Part shown: positions 1 to 8,042 of the stretch, in pieces | Layout: each line of letters opens with the position of its first letter | Position numbering within the stretch: the first letter of the stretch is position 1 | IMG/VR virus record: IMGVR_UViG_3300010885_018341 | Span: 1-35,637 of that record | Source: a virus | DNA length: 35,637 bases | Strand: one strand, 5' to 3' | Position numbers and translations under genes: made by a program | Notes under the pieces: model-generated | What the model was told of the DNA's origin: nothing | Databases searched by the model: none | Seen by the model: the letters and a program-made list of their open reading frames with translations, nothing else

Positions 1-598
1 CATTACCAATATAATGCACGTTTCCTTTTTGCTGACGTTTGTGGAAATGACCGGTAAACACCAAACCCACGTTGTCAAAGTCTTTGGAATTAATCTCGCC
101 ATGATCTGGCATTTCTACCATGGCATTCATCTTGAAATGCGGTAGTTCGAAATGACCCATAACATACTGACTTTTCACGCGGCGCATGTTCTTGTATTCT
201 TCGCCAATAAGCCAAGGTACAAAGGTAACATCGCCTTCAGTATACTGATCGTTGATCAACTGTATGTTTTTGAACTTATCAATGTATTTGACACTGCTGA
301 GTGTGCGTTTGTCTTTGTGATAAAGATCATGGTTGCCGGGAATAAACATAACACGCAAGCCCAATGTGTCCAGTCTTTCTAATATGCGCAGACTGTAGTC
401 CATCGTGTTGATGTTGATGCTGTTTCTATTGTGATGAAAATCACCAAGAAACAGCACCGTGTCACATTCGTTTGTTTTTACAAGATCTATGAACCAATCC
501 ATATAGGCTTCACAATCAGCGTTGAAAACAGCACTGTTGCTTTTGTAACCTAGATGGAGATCGGTAAAGATCGCGGCTTTACTGAATAGATTTGTCAT
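1..598 (-). CDS. 47: Mre11/SbcD-like metallophosphoesterase, T4 gp47-like recombination nuclease subunit (partial)
   Basis: The visible 199 residues are the N-terminal part of a calcineurin-type phosphoesterase; the C-terminus lies beyond the left edge. The five metal-binding motifs appear in order: DLHLG (13-17), GDFHHNR (52-58), GNHDLYH (88-94), GHFEL (148-152) and GHFHK (183-187), followed by HYIGN, the position where T4 gp47 reads RYIGTPW. In T4, gp47 pairs with the ATPase gp46 to process DNA ends in recombination-dependent replication and repair; this is family knowledge, and gp46 is not in the window. The ATG at 596-598 begins MTNLFSKAAIFTDLHLG, with the first motif at the usual distance from the start. 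It follows the gp55-like gene on the same strand after a 38-base gap and is probably co-transcribed. A different SbcD-like phosphoesterase role is possible. Confidence 0.85.
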   Translation of the reverse strand, partial: MTNLFSKAAIFTDLHLGYKSNSAVFNADCEAYMDWFIDLVKTNECDTVLFLGDFHHNRNSININTMDYSLRILERLDTLGLRVMFIPGNHDLYHKDKRTLSSVKYIDKFKNIQLINDQYTEGDVTFVPWLIGEEYKNMRRVKSQYVMGHFELPHFKMNAMVEMPDHGEINSKDFDNVGLVFTGHFHKRQQKGNVHYIGN

Positions 599-636
599 AT
601 AATCTACTATACTGCCTCTTAAAGAAAAGGTCTATA

Positions 637-1488
637 TTACTCTGACGGAGCAGGTGTAATAACTGCTGGGGTACTGGGTACTGATTCAGCAGCTTTGATA
701 GCGTTTTCAGTTTGACGAGTATACGAAGGATTCAAAGAGTTCATTTCGAGGATGTCGTCTCGGAGATTTTGATTTCGTTTTTCGACGTTGAGGACGCGAG
801 TAAAACTGTTAGTGATAGTTGCAGTATAATAAGCAAAAGGATTATTAGATTTACTTTCATCAAATTGTAATCCCACTTGTGATAGTTGAAGTAATGCTTG
901 ACTGCGCATTTCATCATTGTATGTGTAACCGCGCCAGTTTCCTTTTGAACCATAGCGTTCACACAGTTTGATAAACATGCGAGCCAGCTGCGAAGTCATC
1001 TTACCATGGTCGCGGTTGAAATGACCGTTTTGCAATCCACCTTGCCAATGGCTTTTTCCCACACAGATCAACTCATCGTTGTCATCGAAGCGATAGTGTT
1101 GGAATGGTGGAAAATTTACTTTGGTATGGTGATCGGCGGTGGCTTTAGGTGATTTCTTACGACCAGGAGCAAGTGGAATATGATCCCAGCAAATAATACG
1201 AAATATCACTTCGTGTTTTGAGATTTTCTTCCAATCAACTGCGTGATCATCTAATCTAGATTTAACGCCGGTGGCTGTCATAGCCTCCCACGCTCTTTTT
1301 GCGGTTCTATCAGCTCTAGCACGTTTTGCTTCAGCTGTAGTTCGTTGATTAACGCGGCTAAGACTAGGAAGGATAATATCGTACTGATGATCATCTTCTG
1401 TCAGATAGCTGCAGTAAGTATTTTTGCTTTTATGGATCTCTTTTAAGAGATCTTTATTTGTGAGGTAAGGAGTGCGTTTTGTTGCCAT
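637..1488 (-). CDS. 55: T4 gp55-like late-transcription sigma factor
   Basis: A 283-residue protein. Residues about 165-245 read like T4 gp55: NWRGYTYNDEM, then FDESKSNNPFAYYT, SFTRVLNVEK and NQNLRDD align in order with the gp55 stretch containing FSGYTQSWKQEM, FDETKYKNPHAYIT, AFVQRIKKERK. The N-terminus (TPYLTNKDLLKEI) matches the gp55 start (YNYVNNKELLQAI). gp55 is a small sigma-70 relative that recognises TATAAATA late promoters and acts with the sliding clamp. T4 gp55 is 185 residues; here some 110 extra residues (about 45-160, with the motif WDHIPLAPGRKK) separate the two conserved parts. The C-terminus (PSTPAVITPAPSE) lacks the hydrophobic-acidic clamp-binding tail of T4 gp55. It is divergent from the structural block, whose first promoter box overlaps one on its own strand. 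Confidence 0.85.
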   Translation of the reverse strand: MATKRTPYLTNKDLLKEIHKSKNTYCSYLTEDDHQYDIILPSLSRVNQRTTAEAKRARADRTAKRAWEAMTATGVKSRLDDHAVDWKKISKHEVIFRIICWDHIPLAPGRKKSPKATADHHTKVNFPPFQHYRFDDNDELICVGKSHWQGGLQNGHFNRDHGKMTSQLARMFIKLCERYGSKGNWRGYTYNDEMRSQALLQLSQVGLQFDESKSNNPFAYYTATITNSFTRVLNVEKRNQNLRDDILEMNSLNPSYTRQTENAIKAAESVPSTPAVITPAPSE

Positions 1489-1518
1489 AGTTCTTATTAT
1501 ATACTCATATTATGATTA

Positions 1519-1528
1519 GATAAATATT
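1519..1528 (+). promoter_or_regulatory. T4-type late promoter box upstream of gp48/54-like gene
   Basis: GATAAATATT matches the window consensus RATAAATAYT. The core ATAAATA ends 17 bases before the ATG at 1543 and lies in the gap between the divergent gp55-like gene and the structural block, where a late promoter is needed. Confidence 0.8.
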
Positions 1529-1531
1529 TAT
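1525..1531 (-). promoter_or_regulatory. Candidate late promoter box, minus strand, toward gp55-like gene
   Basis: Read on the minus strand this is ATAAATA within AATAAATATTTATC. It overlaps the plus-strand box at 1520-1526 as a 12-base palindrome ATAAATATTTAT (1520-1531). A start site some 6 bases downstream would give a leader of about 30 bases before the gp55-like ATG. It could be only a by-product of the plus-strand box. Confidence 0.4.
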
Positions 1532-1542
1532 TAGAGATTATC

Positions 1543-2448
1543 ATGGTAGATTTTTCCCCTCGTCCCACAAAGAACTATGCAAGGACACCAGCTGTTAATC
1601 AAACAGTGGATAAACCTTTGGACCTAGCAACTGGTACCACACGTTCTCCTGGATCTACTACAACCATTACTAATAACATATTAACAAGTGGTGTTCCCAG
1701 CGGAACTCCGGCATTAAGCACTAGATACAGCAGAATCATGAGCAAGCCAACCGTGGGTAATCGTGCTTATGTTAATCGTAATCCCACTGATACAAGACTC
1801 AGTAATAGCGGTATGAATAAAAATGCTAATCCACTCAGCTACGGTAACCGCCTGTCAGAAAGGTATGCTGGAAGCAGCAGTCCTAAAGTTTTGATAGCTG
1901 ATAAGACTGGTAATTTTGTTAGCGGAGATATCCTTGGAGCTCTTGCTGGTACTGGTGGTGTATTATTTCCTTATACGCCAACTATTACTGTTACTCATAA
2001 AGCCAGTTACGAAATGCAACAGTTGGTTCATACCAATTATGTAACACCCATGTACCAACACAGTGCAGTGGACAACATACACGTAAGCGGAGAATTTTCT
2101 GCTAATACAGCAGAAGAAGCGCAGTATCTTGCTGCTGTTATGTGGTTTTTTAGCAGTGTTACCAAGATGTATTATGGCCAAGATTCCAATGCTGGTACAC
2201 CACCACCGTTGGTGTTCCTAAACGGTCATGGCACCTATTTCTTTAAAGATGTTCCGTGTGTGGTAACCAATTATGAAATGAATTTACCAGCTGATGTAGA
2301 CTATTATACCACTGCTGATGGAAATCAACGTGTGCCTACCCTATGTACTGTCAGCGTTAATTTAACACCAACTTACAGCAGAAACCAAATCAGCAACGAG
2401 TTCAGTCTAGAACAATTTGCTGCTGGTAGTGGCGGAGGATTTATCTAA
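1543..2448 (+). CDS. 48: Baseplate tail-tube cap/initiator protein, gp48/gp54-like
   Basis: A 301-residue protein. Residues 1-140 are low-complexity, rich in Ser, Thr, Asn and Gly. Residues about 140-301 form a compact domain: PYTPTITVTHKASYEM, then a segment proposing alternating strands and a helix (EEAQYLAAVMWFFSSVTKM), then PPPLVFLNGHG and FFKDVPCVVTNYEMNLP. The order 'membrane-like helix, LxxNGHG, VPCVVxxYEMxxP, VNLxPTYSR' is the tail-tube-like fold of the phage baseplate proteins that cap the hub and start tube assembly (T4 gp48 and gp54). Its place directly ahead of gp53, with a TAATG overlap of one base, fits. T4 has two such proteins and I cannot say from motifs alone which one this corresponds to; gp48 is the better guess. 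The flexible N-terminus is longer than I expect from the domain alone. Confidence 0.65.
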   Translation: MVDFSPRPTKNYARTPAVNQTVDKPLDLATGTTRSPGSTTTITNNILTSGVPSGTPALSTRYSRIMSKPTVGNRAYVNRNPTDTRLSNSGMNKNANPLSYGNRLSERYAGSSSPKVLIADKTGNFVSGDILGALAGTGGVLFPYTPTITVTHKASYEMQQLVHTNYVTPMYQHSAVDNIHVSGEFSANTAEEAQYLAAVMWFFSSVTKMYYGQDSNAGTPPPLVFLNGHGTYFFKDVPCVVTNYEMNLPADVDYYTTADGNQRVPTLCTVSVNLTPTYSRNQISNEFSLEQFAAGSGGGFI

Positions 2449-2756
2449 TGGCCGTTACCGCTTACAGTAAAAGCAGTCCTTATTATGCAACAAAAATATT
2501 TGATGATAAATTTTTAGATGTGTTGAGTTACCGCACTATTGAACGTAGACCTGAAGATATACGAACCACCATTGCTGCAACCTATCATCTACGTCCGGAT
2601 CTAATGGCTTATGACTTATATGGTACCAGTGCATTGTGGTGGGTTTTTGCAGCGCGAAATCCCAATGCTTTACCTGATCCACTGTGGAGTTTTACAGAAG
2701 GTACTCAGATCTATCTTCCACAAAGGAAATATCTCACATCCAGTTTAGGTAACTAA
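2448..2756 (+). CDS. 53: Baseplate wedge protein gp53
   Basis: A 102-residue protein matching the compact gp53 family: YSKSSPYYATKIFDDKFLDVLSY, then YHLRPDLMAYDLYGTSALWWVFAARNP (with the family's LYG...LWW.FA..N signature), and a C-terminal GTQIYLPQRKYL that resembles the LysM-like end of the family. In T4, gp53 joins neighbouring wedges during baseplate assembly around the hub. T4 gp53 is about twice as long, so this is a short form, as in many T4-like phages of aquatic bacteria. The start codon overlaps the stop of the preceding gene (TAATG), which suggests translational coupling. Confidence 0.85.
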   Translation: MAVTAYSKSSPYYATKIFDDKFLDVLSYRTIERRPEDIRTTIAATYHLRPDLMAYDLYGTSALWWVFAARNPNALPDPLWSFTEGTQIYLPQRKYLTSSLGN

Positions 2757-2759
2757 TAT

Positions 2760-4571
2760 ATGACAGTGGATGATGCATACAACTACGGGCAAGCCCAAAT
2801 AAGTTATACCAATCCTCCTATGACATCTGGATCTGGTGGCGGCAGTAGAGATAGTAATATTACAGATTCAACGGGTACCACAGGCGGTAATGCTGGTGCT
2901 GATGCTAGCCCTAATATATTGCATGACTATGTTAATTACACCTATCGCAGTTCACTATGGTTAATGGATAAAAACAGTATGGATATCGGCAGTGGACAAT
3001 TCCTGTTTGCTGATAGCGGTGAAGGCAGCGAATCACGGCACAGTGCTTTTCCAGTAGACTTAACCATAGACAATATTCAACTTAAATCAATAGTGGGTAT
3101 TCACAGCGGTACTCAGGGCACTGATGTTTTAAATTTAAAATTTGACATCATTGAACCTTATGCTGCAAATCTGTTTGCTTATTTTGATATGTTGGATGCA
3201 GAAGGTGTAGGATGGAACAAGCTGTTTTTTGCGTTGAAATTAGAATGGTTGGGATATACCCAAGATGGTAGTCCTACAAAAATCACTAGTAAAATCATAC
3301 CTTTTCAATTCACGCAAATAAAAATGAATGTCAAGTCTGGCTGCAGCATTTATTCCGCATCAGGTGTTCCTTATCATCAGGCTGCATTTCTTCCAACCAC
3401 AAACTCAGTGGATATTCAGTTGGAATTACAAGGTAATACTGTGGAAGAATTAGTAAACGGTGGCGGTGGCGACAGTTCAACTGGTATAAAAAGCCTTAAA
3501 GATGCGCTTAATCGCGCTAATGCCACACTGGCTGAAAAAGCAGGCGTTCAACCTGATACCTACGACTTTGTTTTAAATGATGGTATTGGAGATAATGCAG
3601 TTGTTAATAAGGAAAAGATAGCTCTTAATAAATTGCCCAAAAGCAATCCAACCAAAGAGGATTATGATAAGGGCAGGCAGGGCGATATAACTCTTAAAAT
3701 AGATAAGAATGTTTTTAATTTTCAAACTGGTACTAAGATCACAGAAGTCATTAAAAAGATAATAGAAAACAGTGATTTTATGCGAGCTGGAGGCGGTGCA
3801 AAGTATATTAAATTTGATGCTGATGTTCAGTTTGGAGATTATATTAATAGTAAAAATGATTACCAAAAAAATATCACATACATTGTTAGCGAATATCCAA
3901 TCTCAGGTGCTGAGTATGTGGGAGAAAAAATTAGTTTTACATATTCTCCTGCAAATAACATTGTTAAAGAATACAATTACTTTTTTACCGGGCAAAACCA
4001 AGATATACTAAATTTAGACTTAGATTATAAAGCAGCCTTTTTCCTTCCTGTCAATGCAGGTAGTGCTCAATACACAGATGTTGAACAAGATATTATGGAT
4101 GCTGCTGCAGCAAGCGACGCTGGTAACGGCAACAGTGCTGGAAATCTGCCAGTTAAAGATCTAGGCAATCAACCTAGTAAGCCAGCTTTCTTGCGCCCAA
4201 AAGTATATCATGTGCGTGGTATAGCAAATAGACAAAACAGCAGCGGTAATACCGGCGAAGTAGAACTAATTGACATAACCAATTATGTAGAACGTATATT
4301 TGATAATCACGTGGACATGTTAAAAATAAACTTAACCATAGTTGGTGATCCAGATTGGATATGGAACGGCAAAGCATCAGATGGTATTGATTTAAGTAAA
4401 GAAACACATTATAAACTTACATTTAATAGTCCTATGAGTGATTATAATGCAAGTGGGGGGTTCGGTTCAGCTGGATCAGCGGAGTTTACTGGCAGTTATA
4501 AGATTTTGTCTGTTATGAGCGAATTAAAGCAGGGTAAATTCACACAGGTTTTAGAGTCAATAAAAATATAG
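2760..4571 (+). CDS. Probable baseplate hub protein, gp27-like candidate
   Basis: A 603-residue protein. The first 55 residues are a Gly/Ser/Thr-rich linker. A beta domain follows (VDLTIDNIQLKSIVGIHSG, then LKFDIIEPYAANLFAYFDML), a pattern I associate with hub proteins of T4-like marine phages. The C-terminal part has ITNYVERIFDNHVDMLKINL, TIVGDPDWIW, LTFNSPMSDY and FTGSYKILSVMSELKQGKFTQ. GDPDWI and FTG.YKI..V.S....GKFTQ.LE resemble the domains that hub proteins of the gp27/gpD type place next to the spike. The middle (about 230-300) is rich in charged and Asn residues and may be an insertion. Being directly between gp53 and the gp5-like spike fits, since T4 gp27 forms a trimeric complex with gp5. 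T4 gp27 is 391 residues, so this would be enlarged. The assignment is inference; 'virion structural protein' is the safe reading. Confidence 0.5.
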   Translation: MTVDDAYNYGQAQISYTNPPMTSGSGGGSRDSNITDSTGTTGGNAGADASPNILHDYVNYTYRSSLWLMDKNSMDIGSGQFLFADSGEGSESRHSAFPVDLTIDNIQLKSIVGIHSGTQGTDVLNLKFDIIEPYAANLFAYFDMLDAEGVGWNKLFFALKLEWLGYTQDGSPTKITSKIIPFQFTQIKMNVKSGCSIYSASGVPYHQAAFLPTTNSVDIQLELQGNTVEELVNGGGGDSSTGIKSLKDALNRANATLAEKAGVQPDTYDFVLNDGIGDNAVVNKEKIALNKLPKSNPTKEDYDKGRQGDITLKIDKNVFNFQTGTKITEVIKKIIENSDFMRAGGGAKYIKFDADVQFGDYINSKNDYQKNITYIVSEYPISGAEYVGEKISFTYSPANNIVKEYNYFFTGQNQDILNLDLDYKAAFFLPVNAGSAQYTDVEQDIMDAAAASDAGNGNSAGNLPVKDLGNQPSKPAFLRPKVYHVRGIANRQNSSGNTGEVELIDITNYVERIFDNHVDMLKINLTIVGDPDWIWNGKASDGIDLSKETHYKLTFNSPMSDYNASGGFGSAGSAEFTGSYKILSVMSELKQGKFTQVLESIKI

Positions 4572-4578
4572 GACACAC

Positions 4579-7500
4579 ATGCCACAGATATATTCCACAC
4601 ATTTTAATAAGACACAAAAATACCATGATCATCTCCAAGCTGACGGCGTACGAATGTTTACTGGAACCTATGTGGGTATTGTTAAAAACAATGTGGATCC
4701 CAAAAGATCAGGTCAACTGCAGGTTTATATTACTGAACTTGGCGGAGATGCTGATGATCCGGCAGCTTGGCGTGGAGTAGATTATTGCAGTCCTTTTTAT
4801 GGGGTAACCCCCCCAGCAAGTGAAAGACCAGATGGCGAACAGGATTTTAATCAAGGCCCCCATGCATATGGAATGTGGATGGTTCCGCCTGACATTGGTG
4901 TTAAGGTGTTGTGTATATTTGTAGCTGGTGATGCGCAACAGGGTTTTTGGATAGGATGCATACCGGAATTTCCCAGCCTGCATATGGTTCCAGGACTTAG
5001 TAAAAAATTAGATGACAGCGGGGATCCTGAACCAACTATAGAATGGAACGATAAAGGTAGTGAACCCAACGAATATAATGAATTTTGGAAAAAACCCGAA
5101 GCACTGCATGATGTACAGGCAGATATCTGGGAAGAACAGGGTTTATTAGAAGACGAATTTCGGGGTGTGGGTACCAGCAGTGCTCATCGCGAAACACCCA
5201 GCGGAGTTTTTGGTATCAGCACCCCCGGTGCAAAAGTTGAAGATGCTGAAACCATTGATGGTGAAGATTCCAGCCAACTTAATTTTGTTCGAGCTCGCAA
5301 AGGCGGGCATCAATTTGTCATGGACGACGGTGATGAAAACGGTGACAATCGCATGTTCCGTTTGCGCAGCAGTGCTGGTCATATGATACAGATGAATGAT
5401 GTGGAGGGTGCTGAGTTCATCTACATCATCAACAGCAAGGGCACTGCGTGGATAGAAATGGACTCAGACGGCGACATCTACATGTATAGTGGCGACGGTG
5501 TTAAGATATTTGCTAATGGCGATATAGATATCGAGTGCGACAACGATATGAAACTGCATGCTGGTAACAACATGGATATCAAAGCTGACGGCAGGCTAAA
5601 CATTGAGACCAACGAGCTAAACATACTCAGCACCCAAATTGCACGTATTCAAAGTTATGATATCCTAGATATCTATGCCAACAACATGCGACAAACCTGC
5701 ATACAAGCAATTAACATGTATGCCCCAGACGCAATCACTATGAACAGTGAAATGATTTATATTAATAGTGGAGGAGAATGGTTGGCTGACAGTGCAACAG
5801 AAGCTGATGAACCAGAAAACATGCCCACACACGAACCCTATGCTTTTCACAAGAGCAATGCTGGTCATGGTTCACAAGCTGCACAACCCAGCTACGCAAG
5901 TCAATCCGGACTTATAGGCGGCAGTGGTCCATATGGCGCTAGTACTAATTTTGGTAGCAGTGATGTTCAACAGAATTATGGTGTACTACCCCAGGATATT
6001 GGTCCTACTAAATTTGTTAGTGGGTTACAAGGCAGCTATCGTGGACAAGCCAGCGCAGTGGCTCAGAGTGTAGCAAACAATCCCAGTTATGCCCGATATG
6101 ATACACAGGCTACAAATTTCCGTGATAGCGGAGTAGGGCTTAATTTAAATTATCAAAGTTCAGCACCTTACGCTGCTGCGCAACTTATGAACCAAGAACA
6201 AGCGTTGGGACCATCCGCACCGCAAAGCTTCTTACAACAACAAAATAATCCTGGTAAAGTTTTATTCAGTTCCAATGACACCTTTGCTATTGGAAATGCT
6301 AACGGTTACGCTGCATATCTAAAACCTGAAGATGGTATTGCTGCTATGATGCAACAGTTCTATGCAATACAAAGCAACAATTACACAACACCGTTGCAAA
6401 TGATGAGTAGATACCTACAACTTAACACTGAATCAGCAGGAGAAGCTGTGGCTGCAGCACGTTTTATAACCAATATGACTGGTATAAACGCCACAGTACC
6501 TTTAGAGTTTTCTATAAACCGCAATGTGATTGCTTGGGCTAGTGCGGTGATGCAATACTTCAAGATGAAACCCTATACCTATGATCAATTAGTCACGGCA
6601 TGTGCTCTAAGTAGAAATATACCTCGAGCAGAATTTGCTAACAGTTTGATCAGCACCGATTATCCTTGGCAAAACAACTACACGGATCAATCCACTAAAG
6701 GTTTTGTAAGTCCGTTAACACCTAGTTTGATGGAAGGTAAGAGCAGCTTCACTGGTGCTAGCAGTAATAATTTAGGAACTAAAAGCGGATTGCAACGTAG
6801 CGGCAGTGAAAACATCAGTGTGGGTACTGTGGATACAAATGGTGCATACCAAAGCCTAGTAAGTATAGATCAAATACCTCTTTCGGCTGTTAAAGGGCCG
6901 GTAACTGACGAACTACCCATTGACAATTTATATTTTGATAGTAAACTATTGGGAGACCAAACAGAAACATCTACCCAAGGTGCAGCAATGCCCAGCAGCA
7001 ATAATCTACAAAATGCTGCAAACACCAATGCTCAGTATTTCTTACGCAAGGCAGAATTAGCTTTAGAATTCAACAACCGATTAATAACAGAGCTAAACGC
7101 ACAATTAAACAGTACTAATGATCCGCTATTTGTAAAACAAATACAAAACAATCTAGAATTAGCCGAGCAAGCTGCACAAGCAGCTAGAGAACAAATCAGC
7201 GTGTTGGTCAACACCAGTGGCGTGATGGACCAACAGCAGCATGCAACACTTGTGAGAGATGTAGGGTTTGGTGCTATAAAGAAAAATAATAAGTCTAATG
7301 TTCCAGATCTTAGTCAACGCGATCTTGATGCAAATACATTGGCTGAATACAGCAGACAAGTGCAATCAGTACCGCACATGAGTGATCAGATTGCGGCTGC
7401 TTATGGAATAGACAATACCAACACAGTAAATGCAAGTGCTGCTGCTGAATTGCAAAATTCGCGCACTGCTCAAACATTAAATCAAACCATAATGGGTGCT

Positions 7501-7593
7501 GTAAATGCTCCTGGTGAAGGTAGCGCATTAGAAGGCGGTGGTGCTGTAACATCAGAACCTTTAAGTTTGCGCAAATCTGTACCAAATTGCTAA
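4579..7593 (+). CDS. 5: Baseplate hub spike protein, gp5/VgrG-like, with large C-terminal extension
   Basis: A 1004-residue protein. Residues 26-130 look like the OB-fold of gp5/VgrG (GTYVGIVKNNVDPKRSGQLQVYI ... PPDIGVKVLCIFVAGDAQQGFWIGCIPE, split here by unseen residues). Residues about 204-401 are the needle: RETPSGVFGIS, FVMDDGD, RSSAGHMIQMND and then short strands every 8 or so residues (WIEMDSDGDIYMY, DIDIECDNDMKLHA, NMDIKADGRLNIE), the pattern of the trimeric beta-helix. The T4 lysozyme domain that sits between these parts in T4 gp5 is absent. Residues 402-560 are low-complexity (Ser, Gln, Asn, Tyr, Ala). Residues about 560-690 (YLKPEDGIAAMMQQF, TTPLQMMSRYLQ, ITNMTGINATVPL) resemble a helical domain common in phage proteins with predicted cell-wall activity, which might replace the lost lysozyme. 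A helical, coiled-coil-like stretch lies at 823-880. Confidence 0.8.
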   Translation: MPQIYSTHFNKTQKYHDHLQADGVRMFTGTYVGIVKNNVDPKRSGQLQVYITELGGDADDPAAWRGVDYCSPFYGVTPPASERPDGEQDFNQGPHAYGMWMVPPDIGVKVLCIFVAGDAQQGFWIGCIPEFPSLHMVPGLSKKLDDSGDPEPTIEWNDKGSEPNEYNEFWKKPEALHDVQADIWEEQGLLEDEFRGVGTSSAHRETPSGVFGISTPGAKVEDAETIDGEDSSQLNFVRARKGGHQFVMDDGDENGDNRMFRLRSSAGHMIQMNDVEGAEFIYIINSKGTAWIEMDSDGDIYMYSGDGVKIFANGDIDIECDNDMKLHAGNNMDIKADGRLNIETNELNILSTQIARIQSYDILDIYANNMRQTCIQAINMYAPDAITMNSEMIYINSGGEWLADSATEADEPENMPTHEPYAFHKSNAGHGSQAAQPSYASQSGLIGGSGPYGASTNFGSSDVQQNYGVLPQDIGPTKFVSGLQGSYRGQASAVAQSVANNPSYARYDTQATNFRDSGVGLNLNYQSSAPYAAAQLMNQEQALGPSAPQSFLQQQNNPGKVLFSSNDTFAIGNANGYAAYLKPEDGIAAMMQQFYAIQSNNYTTPLQMMSRYLQLNTESAGEAVAAARFITNMTGINATVPLEFSINRNVIAWASAVMQYFKMKPYTYDQLVTACALSRNIPRAEFANSLISTDYPWQNNYTDQSTKGFVSPLTPSLMEGKSSFTGASSNNLGTKSGLQRSGSENISVGTVDTNGAYQSLVSIDQIPLSAVKGPVTDELPIDNLYFDSKLLGDQTETSTQGAAMPSSNNLQNAANTNAQYFLRKAELALEFNNRLITELNAQLNSTNDPLFVKQIQNNLELAEQAAQAAREQISVLVNTSGVMDQQQHATLVRDVGFGAIKKNNKSNVPDLSQRDLDANTLAEYSRQVQSVPHMSDQIAAAYGIDNTNTVNASAAAELQNSRTAQTLNQTIMGAVNAPGEGSALEGGGAVTSEPLSLRKSVPNC

Positions 7594-7608
7594 CAGGTAA
7601 ATAAACAT

Positions 7609-7998
7609 ATGACAACTCTTTACCGCGGTTTTAGCACAATCAGTAGGCCTTTTGGGCCATATAGTCTAACAGACAATGATTTAATTGTTCAAGATCTATT
7701 GAATAACCTTAGTATCCGCAAAGGTGAAAAACTAATGAATCCAGATTTTGGGTGCATTGTGTGGGATAGGTTGTTTGATCCACTAACTGAAGGATTAAAG
7801 TTAGAGATAGTTACCAATGTAGAAACAATTATCAAAAGTGATCCTAGACTAGCGTTTGTAAAGGATATTATATTACAAGAATCTCCTGATGGGCACGGTA
7901 TTCTTCTGGATTTTACAGTGAAATTCTCCTACACTGACCAGTCTGCTAATCTCAGTCTTAAATTTGATAGTCAAAGCCAAAAACTAGCTTTACTATAA
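7609..7998 (+). CDS. 25: Baseplate wedge protein gp25
   Basis: A 129-residue member of the GPW/gp25 family. The signature runs DLIVQDLLNNLSIRKGEK, LMNPDFGCIVWDRLFDPL and a C-terminal beta part ending in SLKFDSQSQKLAL. The family lies in the inner ring of the baseplate and contacts gp6 and gp53; it is conserved in phage tails, R-pyocins and type VI secretion (TssE). The length is that of the family. It sits between the spike and gp6, a common order in T4-like phages of aquatic bacteria. A moderate ribosome site (AGGT) lies 12 bases before the ATG. No promoter box of the window's type precedes it, so it is probably transcribed from 1519. Confidence 0.92.
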   Translation: MTTLYRGFSTISRPFGPYSLTDNDLIVQDLLNNLSIRKGEKLMNPDFGCIVWDRLFDPLTEGLKLEIVTNVETIIKSDPRLAFVKDIILQESPDGHGILLDFTVKFSYTDQSANLSLKFDSQSQKLALL

Positions 7999-8017
7999 TA
8001 TTAGCACTTTTTTTACC

Positions 8018-8027
8018 AATAAATATT
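8018..8027 (+). promoter_or_regulatory. T4-type late promoter box upstream of gp6
   Basis: AATAAATATT matches RATAAATAYT exactly; the core ends 18 bases before the gp6 ATG. A run of T (8008-8014) lies just upstream but no stem precedes it, so I do not call a terminator. Confidence 0.8.
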
Positions 8028-8042
8028 CAAAAGAGTAACCGC

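Noticed and set aside
152-382. Plus-strand open frame of 76 codons at the left edge
   Set aside because: It is opposite the metallophosphoesterase motifs, which are clearly coding on the minus strand.
1496-1501. Minus-strand TATAAT as a sigma-70 promoter for the gp55-like gene
   Set aside because: Its start site would fall on the start codon itself, and no convincing -35 element is seen.
4579-7593. T4 lysozyme domain in the gp5-like protein
   Set aside because: The segment between the OB-fold and the needle (about 130-204) is short and shows no lysozyme motifs.
7597-7606. GTAAATAAAC before the gp25 gene as another late promoter box
   Set aside because: It lacks the ATAAATA core and lies only about three bases before the ATG, too close for a start site and ribosome site.
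8000-8016. T run after gp25 as an intrinsic terminator
   Set aside because: No stem of more than three base pairs precedes it.
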